Below, in pieces: positions 45,495 through 53,453 of a stretch of DNA of 64,000 bases; position 1 is the first letter of the stretch; each line of letters starts with the position of its first letter. The position numbers and the translations under genes were made by a program. The stretch is from Dactylosporangium sp. AC04546 (GTDB taxonomy: Bacteria > Actinomycetota > Actinomycetes > Mycobacteriales > Micromonosporaceae), in contig NZ_JAHYSG010000042.1 of assembly GCF_022095675.1 (NCBI RefSeq), positions 27,753 through 91,752 of the forward strand, read 5' to 3'. The notes beneath the pieces are model-generated. The model worked only from the letters and a program-made list of their open reading frames with translations, ran no database searches and had not been told where the DNA came from.

Positions 45495-46075
45495 CGCGCG
45501 ACCTCCGTTCCGTCCAGCAGGGAGGCGAGGGCCGGGTCGCGGCGCAGCCGGTCCAGGCAGCGCTGGCGGTTCGGCCCGATGGCGCCGACGGCGATGCCGA
45601 TTGTGGCGCTGATCTCGCTGTACGGCGTGGGCGGGTCGGCGAAGAGCAGCGCCAACAGTTGCCGGCAGCGGTCCGGCAGGCCGGCGAACGCGGCGCGCAG
45701 CGCGATGCCGCGCTCCTGCGCGACGAGCCAGTCGTCGAAGGGCGGGTCGTCGGCGGCGAGCCGTTCGTCGGGCTCGGCCGGGATGGTGCGCTGCCGGGCG
45801 CGCAGCGCGCGGAGGCACTCGTTGCGGGTCGTCGTCACGATCCAGCCGGGCAGCGCGGCCGGCTCGCGGATCGTGTCCAGCCGCTCGACCAGGCGCAGCC
45901 AGACGGAGGCACCGACGTCGTCGACGTCCATCCCGGCCAGCCCGTGGCGCCGGCAGATCGCGTAGACGAGCGGCGCATACCGCTCGACGAGCTGGTCCCA
46001 CGCGGCCTGGCTGCCGTCGCGGGCGGCCAGGACCAGGGCGACGAGCGTCGGATCGTCCCGCATGGTGTCCATCAT
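45491..46075 (-). CDS. ECF-type RNA polymerase sigma factor
   Basis: A 194-residue sigma factor. Region 2 covers about 22-95 (AWDQLVERYAPLVYAICRRH; DVDDVGASVWLRLVERLDTI; GWIVTTTRNECLRALRARQR), and region 4 covers 125-180 with PYSEISATIGIAVGAIGPNR followed by QRCLDRLRRDP. No C-terminal extension. The start ATG overlaps the stop of the upstream pseudo-subtilase gene (ATGA), and its end overlaps the partner protein gene. The three genes are one coupled operon. Confidence 0.9.
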   Translation of the reverse strand: MMDTMRDDPTLVALVLAARDGSQAAWDQLVERYAPLVYAICRRHGLAGMDVDDVGASVWLRLVERLDTIREPAALPGWIVTTTRNECLRALRARQRTIPAEPDERLAADDPPFDDWLVAQERGIALRAAFAGLPDRCRQLLALLFADPPTPYSEISATIGIAVGAIGPNRQRCLDRLRRDPALASLLDGTEVAR

Positions 46076-46836
46076 CCCGGCGGCAGATAGCGACGCACCA
46101 CCGGGTCACCGTCCGCGAGGAGCTTCTCGAACGCCTCGCGGGGGCTCACTGAGCCGGGGACCGTGCCCGCCGCGATCAGGCCGGCGACGGTCGCGGCCCC
46201 GCCGTCGGCGAAGCAGTCGAGCCACGGCGCCTCCTGGCCGGCCACGCCGACGGTCACCACGCCGGCGGAGGCGGCCGGGTAGCCGGTCTGCGCGCCGGCC
46301 GGGGCGACGATGACGGCGCGCGGGCTCATGACGTCGACCGCGCGCTGGAGGACCAAGGGGGGCTGGCCGTCGTACGGCGTGCAGGTCACGGCCACATACA
46401 GCAGGTCGGCTTCGAGCCCGGCCATGGCCGTCGCCGCCTGCCAGGCGGTCGTCGCGGGCGCCGAGCGGACCTGGGCGCGGGGCGCCAGCGCGCGAATCGC
46501 GGCCTCGCCCGGGCCGACCACGCCGACGCGGACCCCTTCGCCGGCGTTGCGGGCCCCGTTCGGCACAGCCTTGAACGAAACGCCGTCAAGACGGCGATTC
46601 TTGCCGACGAGAGGAGTCCAGCCCGCGTATTGGAACATGAACGCGTCCCGCAGCTCGGCGATCGTGCTCTCCAGCCACAGCGGGCACTCGGCCCCGGGCA
46701 GGCGCAGCAGCGCCAGCCGGAGCGTCTCGTGCCGCTCCACCTCGGCGAACCGGATCTTCCGCCCGCCCAGCCACTGCGTGACCGCGGGCAGATGATCGAC
46801 GTCGACGATCAGGTCGGACTGTTCGAAGGGGTCCAT
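46072..46836 (-). CDS. Inactive subtilisin-like (pseudo-S8) protein
   Basis: A 254-residue protein. Residues 1-95 form an unassigned domain (DLIVDVDHLPAVTQWLGGRK). Residues 100-245 follow the subtilase core in order: VRVGVVGPGEAA where the catalytic Asp should be, ADLLYVAVTC, PRAVIVAPAGAQTGYPAASA, and PWLDCFADGGAATVAGLIAA where GTSxAAPxVAG is expected. The catalytic Asp, His and Ser are all missing, so it is probably a binding or sensing protein. It heads the sigma-factor operon. Confidence 0.6.
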   Translation of the reverse strand: MDPFEQSDLIVDVDHLPAVTQWLGGRKIRFAEVERHETLRLALLRLPGAECPLWLESTIAELRDAFMFQYAGWTPLVGKNRRLDGVSFKAVPNGARNAGEGVRVGVVGPGEAAIRALAPRAQVRSAPATTAWQAATAMAGLEADLLYVAVTCTPYDGQPPLVLQRAVDVMSPRAVIVAPAGAQTGYPAASAGVVTVGVAGQEAPWLDCFADGGAATVAGLIAAGTVPGSVSPREAFEKLLADGDPVVRRYLPPG

Positions 46837-46870
46837 GCCAGACAGAGGAGCCTCACGACGCCCTGATACG

Positions 46871-47758
46871 TCAGGCGTTGAGGAACGTCGAGATTCGTGA
46901 CCTGAGGTCGGCCCGCTGGGTCCACACGATGCCCGGCCGGTCGTACACGTGCAGCTCGGCGTCGGGCAGCACCTCCGCCAGCTGCTCGGCCACCGAGGCC
47001 GGGTGCAGCTCGTCGCCCCGGCAGGCGAGCACCAGGCACTTCGCGGACACCGAGGACAGCGCGGCGCGGTCGTCGATCGCGGCCTGCTCGGGCAGCGACT
47101 GCAGGCCGGCGGCCAGGCCGTCGCGCATCAGCTGGTCGAGGCGCTGGCGCAGGAACGCCCAGACCGCGGGCGTGTTGCGCATCTGCGACGGGACCTCCTG
47201 CGAGATCACGTCGGCCACCGCCGCAGCGTCGCCGGCCTCGATCGACTCGAGCAGTGCGGTCAGCCGCTCCTGGGCGGCCGCCGGGCGAGGCGTGTCGAGC
47301 ACCGCCGGCAGGAAGAAGACGGCACGGTCGAAGCGGCCAGGGTTGTCGGCGAGCAGCCGGCACAGCGCGCCGGCGCCCATGCTCACCCCGAGCGCTCGGG
47401 TGGCGCCCGAGAGGTCGGCGACCGCGCGCAGGTCGCGGGCCAGGTCCTGGTAGGTCCAGCGGCCGCCGGGCGCGGCCGAGTGGCCGTGGCCGCGGAAGTG
47501 GAAGAAGACCTTGCGGCCGGTGACGGCGCTGCCCAGCGGCCGGGTCTCGGCGATGCCGCTGCCCAGGCCGTGAGCGAAGACGGTGACCGGCTCGCCCTCG
47601 CCGGTGAGCAGCCACTCCAGCTCGACGCCGTGCGGGGTGGCGATCTGCTCGGTCGGCGGAGCCGGGAGGGTCGGCCGCCCGGTCTGCGGGCCCCGGGTCA
47701 CGGGCGGGCGGAAGCGGTCGGGCCGCCCGTCGGGCGGGGGTGGCCAGCGGAAGTCCAT
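46871..47758 (-). CDS. Alpha/beta-hydrolase fold protein
   Basis: A 295-residue protein with a Pro-rich N-terminal 40 residues followed by an alpha/beta-hydrolase core. HG oxyanion motif VFAHGLGSG, nucleophile elbow GVSMGAGAL, and acid region VLACRGDELHPAS are clear. The C-terminal histidine expected after the last strand is missing (YDRPGIVWTQRADL), so catalysis is uncertain. It is preceded by a DUF2516 gene on the same strand. Confidence 0.8.
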   Translation of the reverse strand: MDFRWPPPPDGRPDRFRPPVTRGPQTGRPTLPAPPTEQIATPHGVELEWLLTGEGEPVTVFAHGLGSGIAETRPLGSAVTGRKVFFHFRGHGHSAAPGGRWTYQDLARDLRAVADLSGATRALGVSMGAGALCRLLADNPGRFDRAVFFLPAVLDTPRPAAAQERLTALLESIEAGDAAAVADVISQEVPSQMRNTPAVWAFLRQRLDQLMRDGLAAGLQSLPEQAAIDDRAALSSVSAKCLVLACRGDELHPASVAEQLAEVLPDAELHVYDRPGIVWTQRADLRSRISTFLNA

Positions 47759-47763
47759 GGGTC

Positions 47764-48090
47764 CTACCAGGAGCCGTGCCCGTCGACCGCGTCACGCAGG
47801 GTGGGTCTGATGTCGAGCAGGTAGACGGCGAAGATGCCGGCCGCGATCAGCGGGAAGATGCCGAGGAAGCCCAGCCCGATATACGGAGAGACGGCGGTGA
47901 AGAACTCGCCGCCGCCGATCATTGCCAGCCAGATGGTCTTGGACATCGTGCCGATCGCCGGGAACGCGTCCGCGCGCTGCACAATGCAGTGCAGGAACGC
48001 GGCCGCGCCGAGCACCAGGCAGAAGATCCACACGACGATCGCGATGTACCACTCGACCTCGTGGTAGAACACCGGCACCGCACTCACCAT
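47764..48090 (-). CDS. DUF2516 membrane protein
   Basis: A 108-residue protein with three hydrophobic helices (IAIVVWIFCLVLGAAAFLHC; TIWLAMIGGGEFFTA; LGFLGIFPLIAAGIFAVYLL) and the conserved LLDIRPTLRDAV tail typical of DUF2516. In Mycobacterium tuberculosis the comparable order is XRE regulator, hbhA, membrane protein (Rv0474-Rv0476), which matches the genes here. Function unknown. Confidence 0.88.
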   Translation of the reverse strand: MVSAVPVFYHEVEWYIAIVVWIFCLVLGAAAFLHCIVQRADAFPAIGTMSKTIWLAMIGGGEFFTAVSPYIGLGFLGIFPLIAAGIFAVYLLDIRPTLRDAVDGHGSW

Positions 48091-48111
48091 CCCCTGAGCT
48101 TATGCCGAAGC

Positions 48112-48145
48112 CCCCCGGCCCGTGTGAGACGGTGCCGGAGGGCTC
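48112..48145 (-). terminator. Hairpin after HbhA-like gene
   Basis: AGCCCCCCGGC and GCCGGAGGGCT pair at 10 of 11 positions around a 12-nt loop, 15 nt past the stop of the HbhA-like gene. Confidence 0.45.
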
Positions 48146-48159
48146 CTGAGAAACTCCGG

Positions 48160-48600
48160 TTACTTCTTCGCGGCGGTCGTCTTCTTGGCCGCGGTGGTGG
48201 TCTTCTTCGCCGTGGTGGTCGTGGTGGTGGTGACCTTCGCCTCGCCCGGCTCCAGCTCGATCTTCGCCCCGGCCTCGGTGGTGCGGGCGGTGCCGACGAC
48301 CTTCTCGCCGCGCGCGACAAGCCCGGTGTACACGGCGACGGCACGGTCCTGGACGACCTGCGCGCCGGCCTGGGCGCTCGCGAGGAAGGCGCCGGCGTTG
48401 CGGCGGGCGACCACGGCCAGGCGGTCGATGTCGGACCGCAGGTTGGCGTCGGTCCCGGCCGGACGGAGATCGCCGACCCGGTCGCGCAGCTGGGCGACCT
48501 GGCCGGGCAGCTTGCGCAGCTGCTCATAGGCGTAGTCACCCGCGCCGGCCGCGGCGTAGAGCGGGGTCGGGATCTTGCGGGTCGTGGTCTTCGTGGTCAT
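48160..48600 (-). CDS. HbhA-like heparin-binding protein
   Basis: A 146-residue protein resembling the mycobacterial heparin-binding haemagglutinin. The N-terminal helical region (about 15-100; YEQLRKLPGQVAQLRDRVGD) predicts a coiled coil, and the C-terminal tail is Lys/Ala/Thr-rich (AKKTTTAAKKTTAAKK), the polycation that binds sulfated glycans in HbhA. No signal peptide is seen, as in HbhA. The ATG overlaps the stop of the XRE gene by four bases. Confidence 0.75.
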   Translation of the reverse strand: MTTKTTTRKIPTPLYAAAGAGDYAYEQLRKLPGQVAQLRDRVGDLRPAGTDANLRSDIDRLAVVARRNAGAFLASAQAGAQVVQDRAVAVYTGLVARGEKVVGTARTTEAGAKIELEPGEAKVTTTTTTTAKKTTTAAKKTTAAKK

Positions 48601-48995
48601 GTGGGCTCCTTGTCGTCGTTGCCGGCTTCGCCGTTTTCGCCGCTCAGGCCCTCGGCCGCGCTGCGCGCGTTCTCCCGGCGGAATGTCTCGTAGATCTGCG
48701 TGAGCGACTGCTTCTGGGCGACGGTGAGGTCACCGTCCGCAGCGATCGCGGCCAGCACGTCGTGACCCTCGCGCTCCAGCAATCCGGCGCGCAGGTACAT
48801 CAACGGGGTCGACACCCGCAGTGCACTCGCGAGCTGCGCCAGCACCTCGGCGCTGGGTTTGCGCAGGCCACGCTCGATCTGGCTGAGATATGGGTTGCTG
48901 ACTCCCGCCTGCTCGGCGAGCTGGCGGAGTGAGATGCGCGCGTTGCGGCGCAGGTCCCGGATGAACCCGCCCAGATCGCGCGGCTCTTCAGTCAC
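48597..48995 (-). CDS. XRE-family transcriptional regulator
   Basis: A 132-residue regulator: an N-terminal lambda-repressor-like helix-turn-helix (ISLRQLAEQAGVSNPYLSQI then ERGLRKPSAEVL), a helical middle part and an acidic C-terminus. The GTG at 48995 begins just before GGFIRDLRRNA; the reading from 49031 adds residues with no homology. It is coupled to the HbhA-like gene and sits behind an array of GCTA/TAGC palindromes, a candidate autoregulatory operator. Confidence 0.88.
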   Translation of the reverse strand: MTEEPRDLGGFIRDLRRNARISLRQLAEQAGVSNPYLSQIERGLRKPSAEVLAQLASALRVSTPLMYLRAGLLEREGHDVLAAIAADGDLTVAQKQSLTQIYETFRRENARSAAEGLSGENGEAGNDDKEPT

Positions 48996-49055
48996 GCTAC
49001 CGACGGTAGCTCGCCGTGCTAGCTGTAGCAAGCAAAACGCTAGCTGCGGCTAGCG
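48996..49055 (-). promoter_or_regulatory. GCTAGC-type palindrome array
   Basis: Three palindromes with shared half-sites: GCTACCGACGGTAGC (48996-49010), TGCTAGCTGTAGCA (49017-49030) and CGCTAGCTGCGGCTAGCG (49038-49055). They directly precede the XRE gene start. The third has perfect 7-bp arms. Autoregulation is the likely use. Confidence 0.55.
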
Positions 49056-49064
49056 TGAGCCCCC

Positions 49065-50018
49065 TCACCAGCTCGACCGAACCACACCTACCTGCTTGCC
49101 GCCGCCGTTCACCGCAACTTCCACCTCGGCGTCGACCGAAATACCCAGCCGGCGCAGCGCGGCGACGAACACGGGCACCCGGGCCCGCATCGCGCCGTCG
49201 TCGATCTTCAGCGCGACCGCACCGACGCCGGGCAGCGCCGCGACCAGCACGCCCTCGGCGCCACTCTTCACCAGCAGCCCGGGGACGGCACGCATGAGCC
49301 GCGTGTCGTCGCCGCCCTCGTCGTCGCCGGACACGAGCTCGGGGTGGGCGCGCATGGCATCGGCCGTCGATCGCTCCGGCGTGCCCTCTTCGGCCTCGAC
49401 CAGGCGTTGGACGCCGGTGGCGAGGCCGCGCAGCGACAGCGCGAGCAGGGGCGCTCCGCAGCCGTCGACGCCGACGGTCGCCGACTTTTCGGCGCAAAGA
49501 TCCTCTACCGTGGCTTTTATTCCAATTTGTACCGAGTGATCGGCGTCCAGGTAGGTCTCCAGCGGCCAGCCGTTGAGCGCCGCGGTCCGCAGCATGCCGG
49601 CGTGCTTGCCCGAGCAGTTCATGAACAGCCGCTCGCGGCGCCGCCCGGCGCGGATCAGCTCGTCACGGGCGTCCTCCGACAGCGGATAGTCCGGCGGGCA
49701 CCCGAGGGCGCTCTCCGGAATGCCGGCCTCGTCAAGCAGATGCCGCACCGTCTGAAGGTGCATCGGCTGCCCGCGGTGACTGGCCGCGACCACGGCGAGC
49801 TGCGGCGGGGCGAGCCGCAGCCCGGCCCGGAGCAGGCCCACGGCCTGGAGCGGCTTGTTGGACGAGCGCGGGAAGATCGCGCCCATCACGTCACCGGCCC
49901 AGGCGGTCACCTCACCGTCGGCGCCGAGCACCACGACCGAGCCGCTGTGCCGGCTCTCGACGAACCCGCTGCGGACGACCTCGGCGAGCGGCTCGCCACC
50001 CAGGTACGCGTCAGCCAT
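49065..50018 (-). CDS. Asparaginase (type II Rhizobium etli-like)
   Basis: A 317-residue enzyme of the Rhizobium etli-type asparaginase family, unrelated to the E. coli enzymes. Marks are FPRSSNKPLQAVGLL with the catalytic Ser-x-x-Lys, NCSGKHAGMLRTA with the second Ser-x-Lys, and GVDGCGAPLLALSL. It hydrolyses asparagine to aspartate. The ATG at 50018 overlaps the stop of the BKACE gene by eight bases. A signal peptide is not visible. Confidence 0.9.
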   Translation of the reverse strand: MADAYLGGEPLAEVVRSGFVESRHSGSVVVLGADGEVTAWAGDVMGAIFPRSSNKPLQAVGLLRAGLRLAPPQLAVVAASHRGQPMHLQTVRHLLDEAGIPESALGCPPDYPLSEDARDELIRAGRRRERLFMNCSGKHAGMLRTAALNGWPLETYLDADHSVQIGIKATVEDLCAEKSATVGVDGCGAPLLALSLRGLATGVQRLVEAEEGTPERSTADAMRAHPELVSGDDEGGDDTRLMRAVPGLLVKSGAEGVLVAALPGVGAVALKIDDGAMRARVPVFVAALRRLGISVDAEVEVAVNGGGKQVGVVRSSW

Positions 50019-50844
50019 TCTTGACTCCGAGCAGCTCACGCGCGTCGGCGGCGCTCATCGGCGGGCGCTGGGCCAGCCGGGCGAACCCGGCGGCGCGGGC
50101 CACGAGCTGGGCGTTGCTCTCGACGGGCCGCCCCTTGGCGTACGTGACCGTGTCCTCCATGCCGACTCGCAGGTGCCCGCCGGCGGCCAGCGACGCCAGC
50201 AGCACGGGCAGGCTGGTGCGCCCGATCCCGGTCGCCGAGAAGGTCGTGCCCTCGGGCAGGTCGCTCAGCGCCTGGAGCCCGGCGGCGAGGGCCGGCACGG
50301 TGCCCGGCATCCCGCCGGGGACGCCCATGACGAAGTCGACGTGGACGTGCCCGCCGTGGGGCAGGCCGTGCTTGTCGAGCAGCCGCTGGAGGCTGGTCAG
50401 GTGCCCGAGGTCGAAGATCTCGTACTCGGGGACGATCCCCTTCTCCTGCATCCTCGTGTGCAGCTCGACGATGAACCCCCACCGGTTGAGGAACACGTCG
50501 TCGCCGAAGTTGACCGTGCCCATGGTGCAGCTCGCCATGTCGGGCTGCGCGTCGAGCACCCGGAGCCGGTGCTCCTCGGGGTCGGTCACGGCGCCGCCGC
50601 TCGACAGCTGGACGATGAGGCCGGTGTCGGCCCGGAGGGCGGCGACCGCCTCCTTGAGGCGGCCGAGGTCGAGCGTGGGGTTGGTGTCGTCGTCGCGGAG
50701 GTGGACGTGGATCACGCTCGCCCCCACCGCTTCGCACTCTCGGGCGGTCGTGACCAGCTCGGCCAGGGTCACCGGCAGGGCGGGCACGTCGGATTTGCGG
50801 GATTCCGCACCGGTGGGAGCCACCGTGATCAACGTCGTCGTCAT
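50011..50844 (-). CDS. BKACE family beta-keto acid cleavage enzyme
   Basis: A 277-residue TIM-barrel zinc enzyme of the 3-keto-5-aminohexanoate cleavage family, which splits beta-keto acids with acetyl-CoA. Zinc-type histidines occur in IHVHLRDDD and GHVHVDFVMG, and a later acidic residue lies in VGMEDTVTYAKG. The substrate specificity cannot be assigned. The ATG at 50844 is used; a GTG precedes it. Coupled to the asparaginase gene. Confidence 0.88.
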   Translation of the reverse strand: MTTTLITVAPTGAESRKSDVPALPVTLAELVTTARECEAVGASVIHVHLRDDDTNPTLDLGRLKEAVAALRADTGLIVQLSSGGAVTDPEEHRLRVLDAQPDMASCTMGTVNFGDDVFLNRWGFIVELHTRMQEKGIVPEYEIFDLGHLTSLQRLLDKHGLPHGGHVHVDFVMGVPGGMPGTVPALAAGLQALSDLPEGTTFSATGIGRTSLPVLLASLAAGGHLRVGMEDTVTYAKGRPVESNAQLVARAAGFARLAQRPPMSAADARELLGVKNG

Positions 50845-50875
50845 CACGGCCCCGATCCTGCCATGCCCTCCCGGG

Positions 50876-51940
50876 TCAGGACGGGTCGACGGCCGCCGTC
50901 GACGGGCCTACCTGCAGTACCGCATCCTGGGCCACGTTCTGCTTGACCACGGCCAAGGCGATCATGCCCAGCTCGTAGTGGCGGGCGGCCGTGCCCACGA
51001 AGCCGATCGCCCGGCCCCCCAGCTCGACCGGGGTGTGGCGGACGGGCAGCTCGTCGGTGGTCACGCCGTCGAGGTGCAGCAGGACCAGCTTGCGCGGCGG
51101 GCGGCCCAGGTGGTGGACGCGCGCGATCGTCTCCTGGCCGCGATAGCAGCCCTTCTCCAGGTGTACCGCCGCCGCCGTCCAGCCGACCTCGGCCGGCAGC
51201 GTGCGGTGGTCGGTCTCGAAGCCGAAGCGCGGGCGGCGGGCGGCCACGCGCAGCGCCTCGAACGCCCAGATGCCCGCCGGCGGCAGGCCGGCCGCGGCCA
51301 CCAGGTCGGGCACCGCGGCCCGCGGAACCAGCAGGTCGGCGCCGAAGGGCATGCGGCGGGCCCAGCCGTCGAGGTCCGGCAGGCGGGCCGCCGAGTACCG
51401 CACGGTCGGGCGCGGCGGCACGGTGCCCGTGGCGAACTTCGCCTCCGGGACCGGGACAGCGTCCGGCGGCAGCAGCGGGCCGACGCCCAGCGTGACCAGG
51501 GCCTCGTCGGTCTGCGGGCCGACGATCGACAGCAGCGCCCAGTCGTCGGTGACGTTCGCGGGCTCCACTCGCATCAGGAAGCGCATGCGGTTGAGGAAGT
51601 CGAGCAGCCCGTCGCCGGCGCGGGGCTCCAGGTCGAGCCAGGTCGTGGCGCCGTCGTCGGTCAGCACGGCGTGGTGCTCGACGTGGCCGTGCGGGGACAG
51701 GACCAGCAGCTCCGAGCCGGTCAGCGGCGGCAGGGACTCCAGGTGCTGGGTGGTCAGGCTGTGCAGCCAGGTGAGCCGGTCGGCGCCCGGGACGGCCAGG
51801 ACGCTGCGGTGGGAGCGGTCGACCAGGCCCACCTCGGTGTCGAGGATGCGCTGCTCGCGGTTGGGGTCGCCGTAGTGGGCCACGGCCCCGGCGTCGGGGT
51901 CGGCTGGGTCGAGGGCGGCGACGGGAACTGCGCTCAGCAT
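50876..51940 (-). CDS. ygfZ: YgfZ-like folate-binding Fe-S cluster repair protein
   Basis: A 354-residue protein of the GcvT/YgfZ superfamily. The signature KGCYRGQETIARV is present near residue 265, along with an N-terminal LVDRSHRSVLAVPGADRLTW. YgfZ supports assembly or repair of certain Fe-S enzymes with a folate. The ATG at 51940 has AAGGAG upstream. It follows a Nur-type regulator gene, with a 7-base overlap, an order known around nur in Streptomyces. Confidence 0.92.
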   Translation of the reverse strand: MLSAVPVAALDPADPDAGAVAHYGDPNREQRILDTEVGLVDRSHRSVLAVPGADRLTWLHSLTTQHLESLPPLTGSELLVLSPHGHVEHHAVLTDDGATTWLDLEPRAGDGLLDFLNRMRFLMRVEPANVTDDWALLSIVGPQTDEALVTLGVGPLLPPDAVPVPEAKFATGTVPPRPTVRYSAARLPDLDGWARRMPFGADLLVPRAAVPDLVAAAGLPPAGIWAFEALRVAARRPRFGFETDHRTLPAEVGWTAAAVHLEKGCYRGQETIARVHHLGRPPRKLVLLHLDGVTTDELPVRHTPVELGGRAIGFVGTAARHYELGMIALAVVKQNVAQDAVLQVGPSTAAVDPS

Positions 51941-52359
51941 GATGCTCCTTCCGGTCCGCACTTTCCGCAGAGCCCGAAGAGGGCGACGTGCCCGATGTCG
52001 AGCCGGAACCCGCGCGTGCCGAGCAGCTCGCCGGACAGGCCGTCGAGCATGGCTGTCGGCAGCTCCTCCACCGAGCCGCAGCCCCGGCACACCAGGTGGG
52101 CGTGCGAGTGCTCGCCGACCGGGTGATACGTGGGTGCGCCGTGGGAAAGGTGCGCATGGGTGATCAGCTCGAGCTCTTCGAGAAGCTCCAGCGTGCGGTA
52201 CACCGTGGTGATGTTGACCCCGGCGGCGCGCTCGGCGACGTCGGCGTGGATCTGATCGGGGGTCGCGTGGCGCAGGCGGTACACCGCTTCCAGCACCAGC
52301 TGCCGCGGCGCGGTCAACCGCAAGCCACGCGACCTCAGGACCTCGGCCAGTTCCTCCAC
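51934..52359 (-). CDS. nur: Nur-type Fur-family metalloregulator
   Basis: A 141-residue Fur-family repressor. The winged helix has LRLTAPRQLVLEAVYRLRH and INITTVYRTLELLEELELI, and the metal and structural region holds HAHLSHGAPTYHPVGEHSH. Two CxxC motifs (CRGCGSVEE and CGKCG) bind structural zinc. Closest by memory to Nur, the nickel-responsive regulator of Streptomyces, which lies beside a ygfZ-like gene as here. Nickel specificity is inferred. The GTG at 52359 follows TTTATCCC without a ribosome site. Confidence 0.8.
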   Translation of the reverse strand: MEELAEVLRSRGLRLTAPRQLVLEAVYRLRHATPDQIHADVAERAAGVNITTVYRTLELLEELELITHAHLSHGAPTYHPVGEHSHAHLVCRGCGSVEELPTAMLDGLSGELLGTRGFRLDIGHVALFGLCGKCGPEGASC

Positions 52360-52369
52360 GGGATAAAGG

Positions 52370-52957
52370 CTAGCCCGCCACCCGGTCGAGTCGCGCCCAC
52401 AGATGCGACTGGAGCTCCTGCCCCACCGCGGCGAGATCGAAGGTGTACAGCAGGGCACCGTCGATGATCCCGTACAGGCGCTGGCCGCCCCGGACCTCTT
52501 TGGCGGTGGCGGTCCGGCCGATGCCGTCGGTCGCCATCTGCCACTGGGTGGTGCTGCGGCTCACACCCGCGTACAGCTCGACGATCCCGGTCGGCGAGCA
52601 CGTGACGACCTCGAGGTCGTCGGTCGCCTTGCCGTCCTTCATCACCGGGCGCCAGAAGCCGGTCTCGCGCTGGGCGGGCCGGATCGGGGTGCCGTCGTGG
52701 TCGATGATCCAGGCGCGCGACTCGTAGAACAGGAACGGCCGCCCGTCGTGGCTGAAGCGCATCTCGACGCCGAAGTGGAAGCCCTCGATCGTCGGGTAGT
52801 CACCCTCACCCCGCCCGCGCCACACCCCCACCAGCGGGAGCAGCCCCAGCAGCGCCGGATGGAGGTCCGGCCCCGTCCGCAGGTCGTGCGTCTCCTCATA
52901 CGGATACTCCCCCACCGGGGCCAGACCGGCCCACGGCGGCGGCTCGACCTCAGTCAC
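52370..52957 (-). CDS. Nitrobindin-family haem protein (FABP-like)
   Basis: A 195-residue beta-barrel protein with the GVWRGRGEGDYPTIEGFHFG signature (GxWxGxG) and a late SHLWARLDRV with the proximal haem His. Nitrobindins bind ferric haem and can reduce peroxynitrite or release nitric oxide. The GTG start overlaps the stop of the upstream 34-residue gene (GTGA). The TTG at 52960 is an equal alternative. Confidence 0.88.
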   Translation of the reverse strand: MTEVEPPPWAGLAPVGEYPYEETHDLRTGPDLHPALLGLLPLVGVWRGRGEGDYPTIEGFHFGVEMRFSHDGRPFLFYESRAWIIDHDGTPIRPAQRETGFWRPVMKDGKATDDLEVVTCSPTGIVELYAGVSRSTTQWQMATDGIGRTATAKEVRGGQRLYGIIDGALLYTFDLAAVGQELQSHLWARLDRVAG

Positions 52958-53058
52958 CAACGCCCCCTCGACACCCGCACCGCGAGATAGAACAGCCCGC
53001 CGGCCAGTGCGCCCATGCCGGCGACCAGCAGGCTGACGAACCCGATCTCGGTAACCAT
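52954..53058 (-). CDS. 34-residue single-helix membrane protein
   Basis: A tiny frame MVTEIGFVSLLVAGMGALAG followed by GLFYLAVRVSRGRW. One membrane helix with a basic end. Its stop overlaps the nitrobindin start, so the two are coupled. It starts with an ATG at 53058, with GGGGGG close upstream. I do not recognise a function; it could help anchor or regulate the haem protein. Confidence 0.6.
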   Translation of the reverse strand: MVTEIGFVSLLVAGMGALAGGLFYLAVRVSRGRW

Positions 53059-53082
53059 CCCCCCGATCCTATGCTGCGAGGC

Positions 53083-53445
53083 ATGGCTCGTTCTCTCGTC
53101 GTCAAGGCAACCGCCGGCGCAGAAGCCCCGGAGCGCTGCTCGCAGGCGTTCACCGTGGCCGCGACCGCCGTCGCCGGCGGGGTGCCCACCTCGCTGTGGC
53201 TCACCGGCGAGTCCGCCTGGTTCGCGCTGCCCGGGCGGGCCGCCACCTTCGAGCTGGAGCACGCCGCGCCGCTCGCCGATCTGCTCGACTCGATCCTGGC
53301 GGGTGGCACGGTGACGCTGTGCACGCAGTGCGCCGCCCGGCGGGGCATCGGCCCCGGCGACGTGATCCCGGGCATCCGGATCGCCGGGGCGGCGCTGTTC
53401 GTCGAGGAGGCCCTCCAGGACGACGCCCAGGCGCTCGTCTACTAG
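53083..53445 (+). CDS. DsrE-family protein
   Basis: A 120-residue DsrE/TusD-fold protein beginning MARSLVVKATAGAEAPERCSQ. Its cysteines are Cys19 near the N-terminus and the pair CTQCAARRG near 75-83. It may carry sulfur or bind a predicted peroxiredoxin-like partner. Its ATG at 53083 is preceded by TGCGAGGC; an ATG at 53071 is in frame. The next gene is convergent. Confidence 0.8.
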   Translation: MARSLVVKATAGAEAPERCSQAFTVAATAVAGGVPTSLWLTGESAWFALPGRAATFELEHAAPLADLLDSILAGGTVTLCTQCAARRGIGPGDVIPGIRIAGAALFVEEALQDDAQALVY

Positions 53446-53453
53446 GGCTTCTC

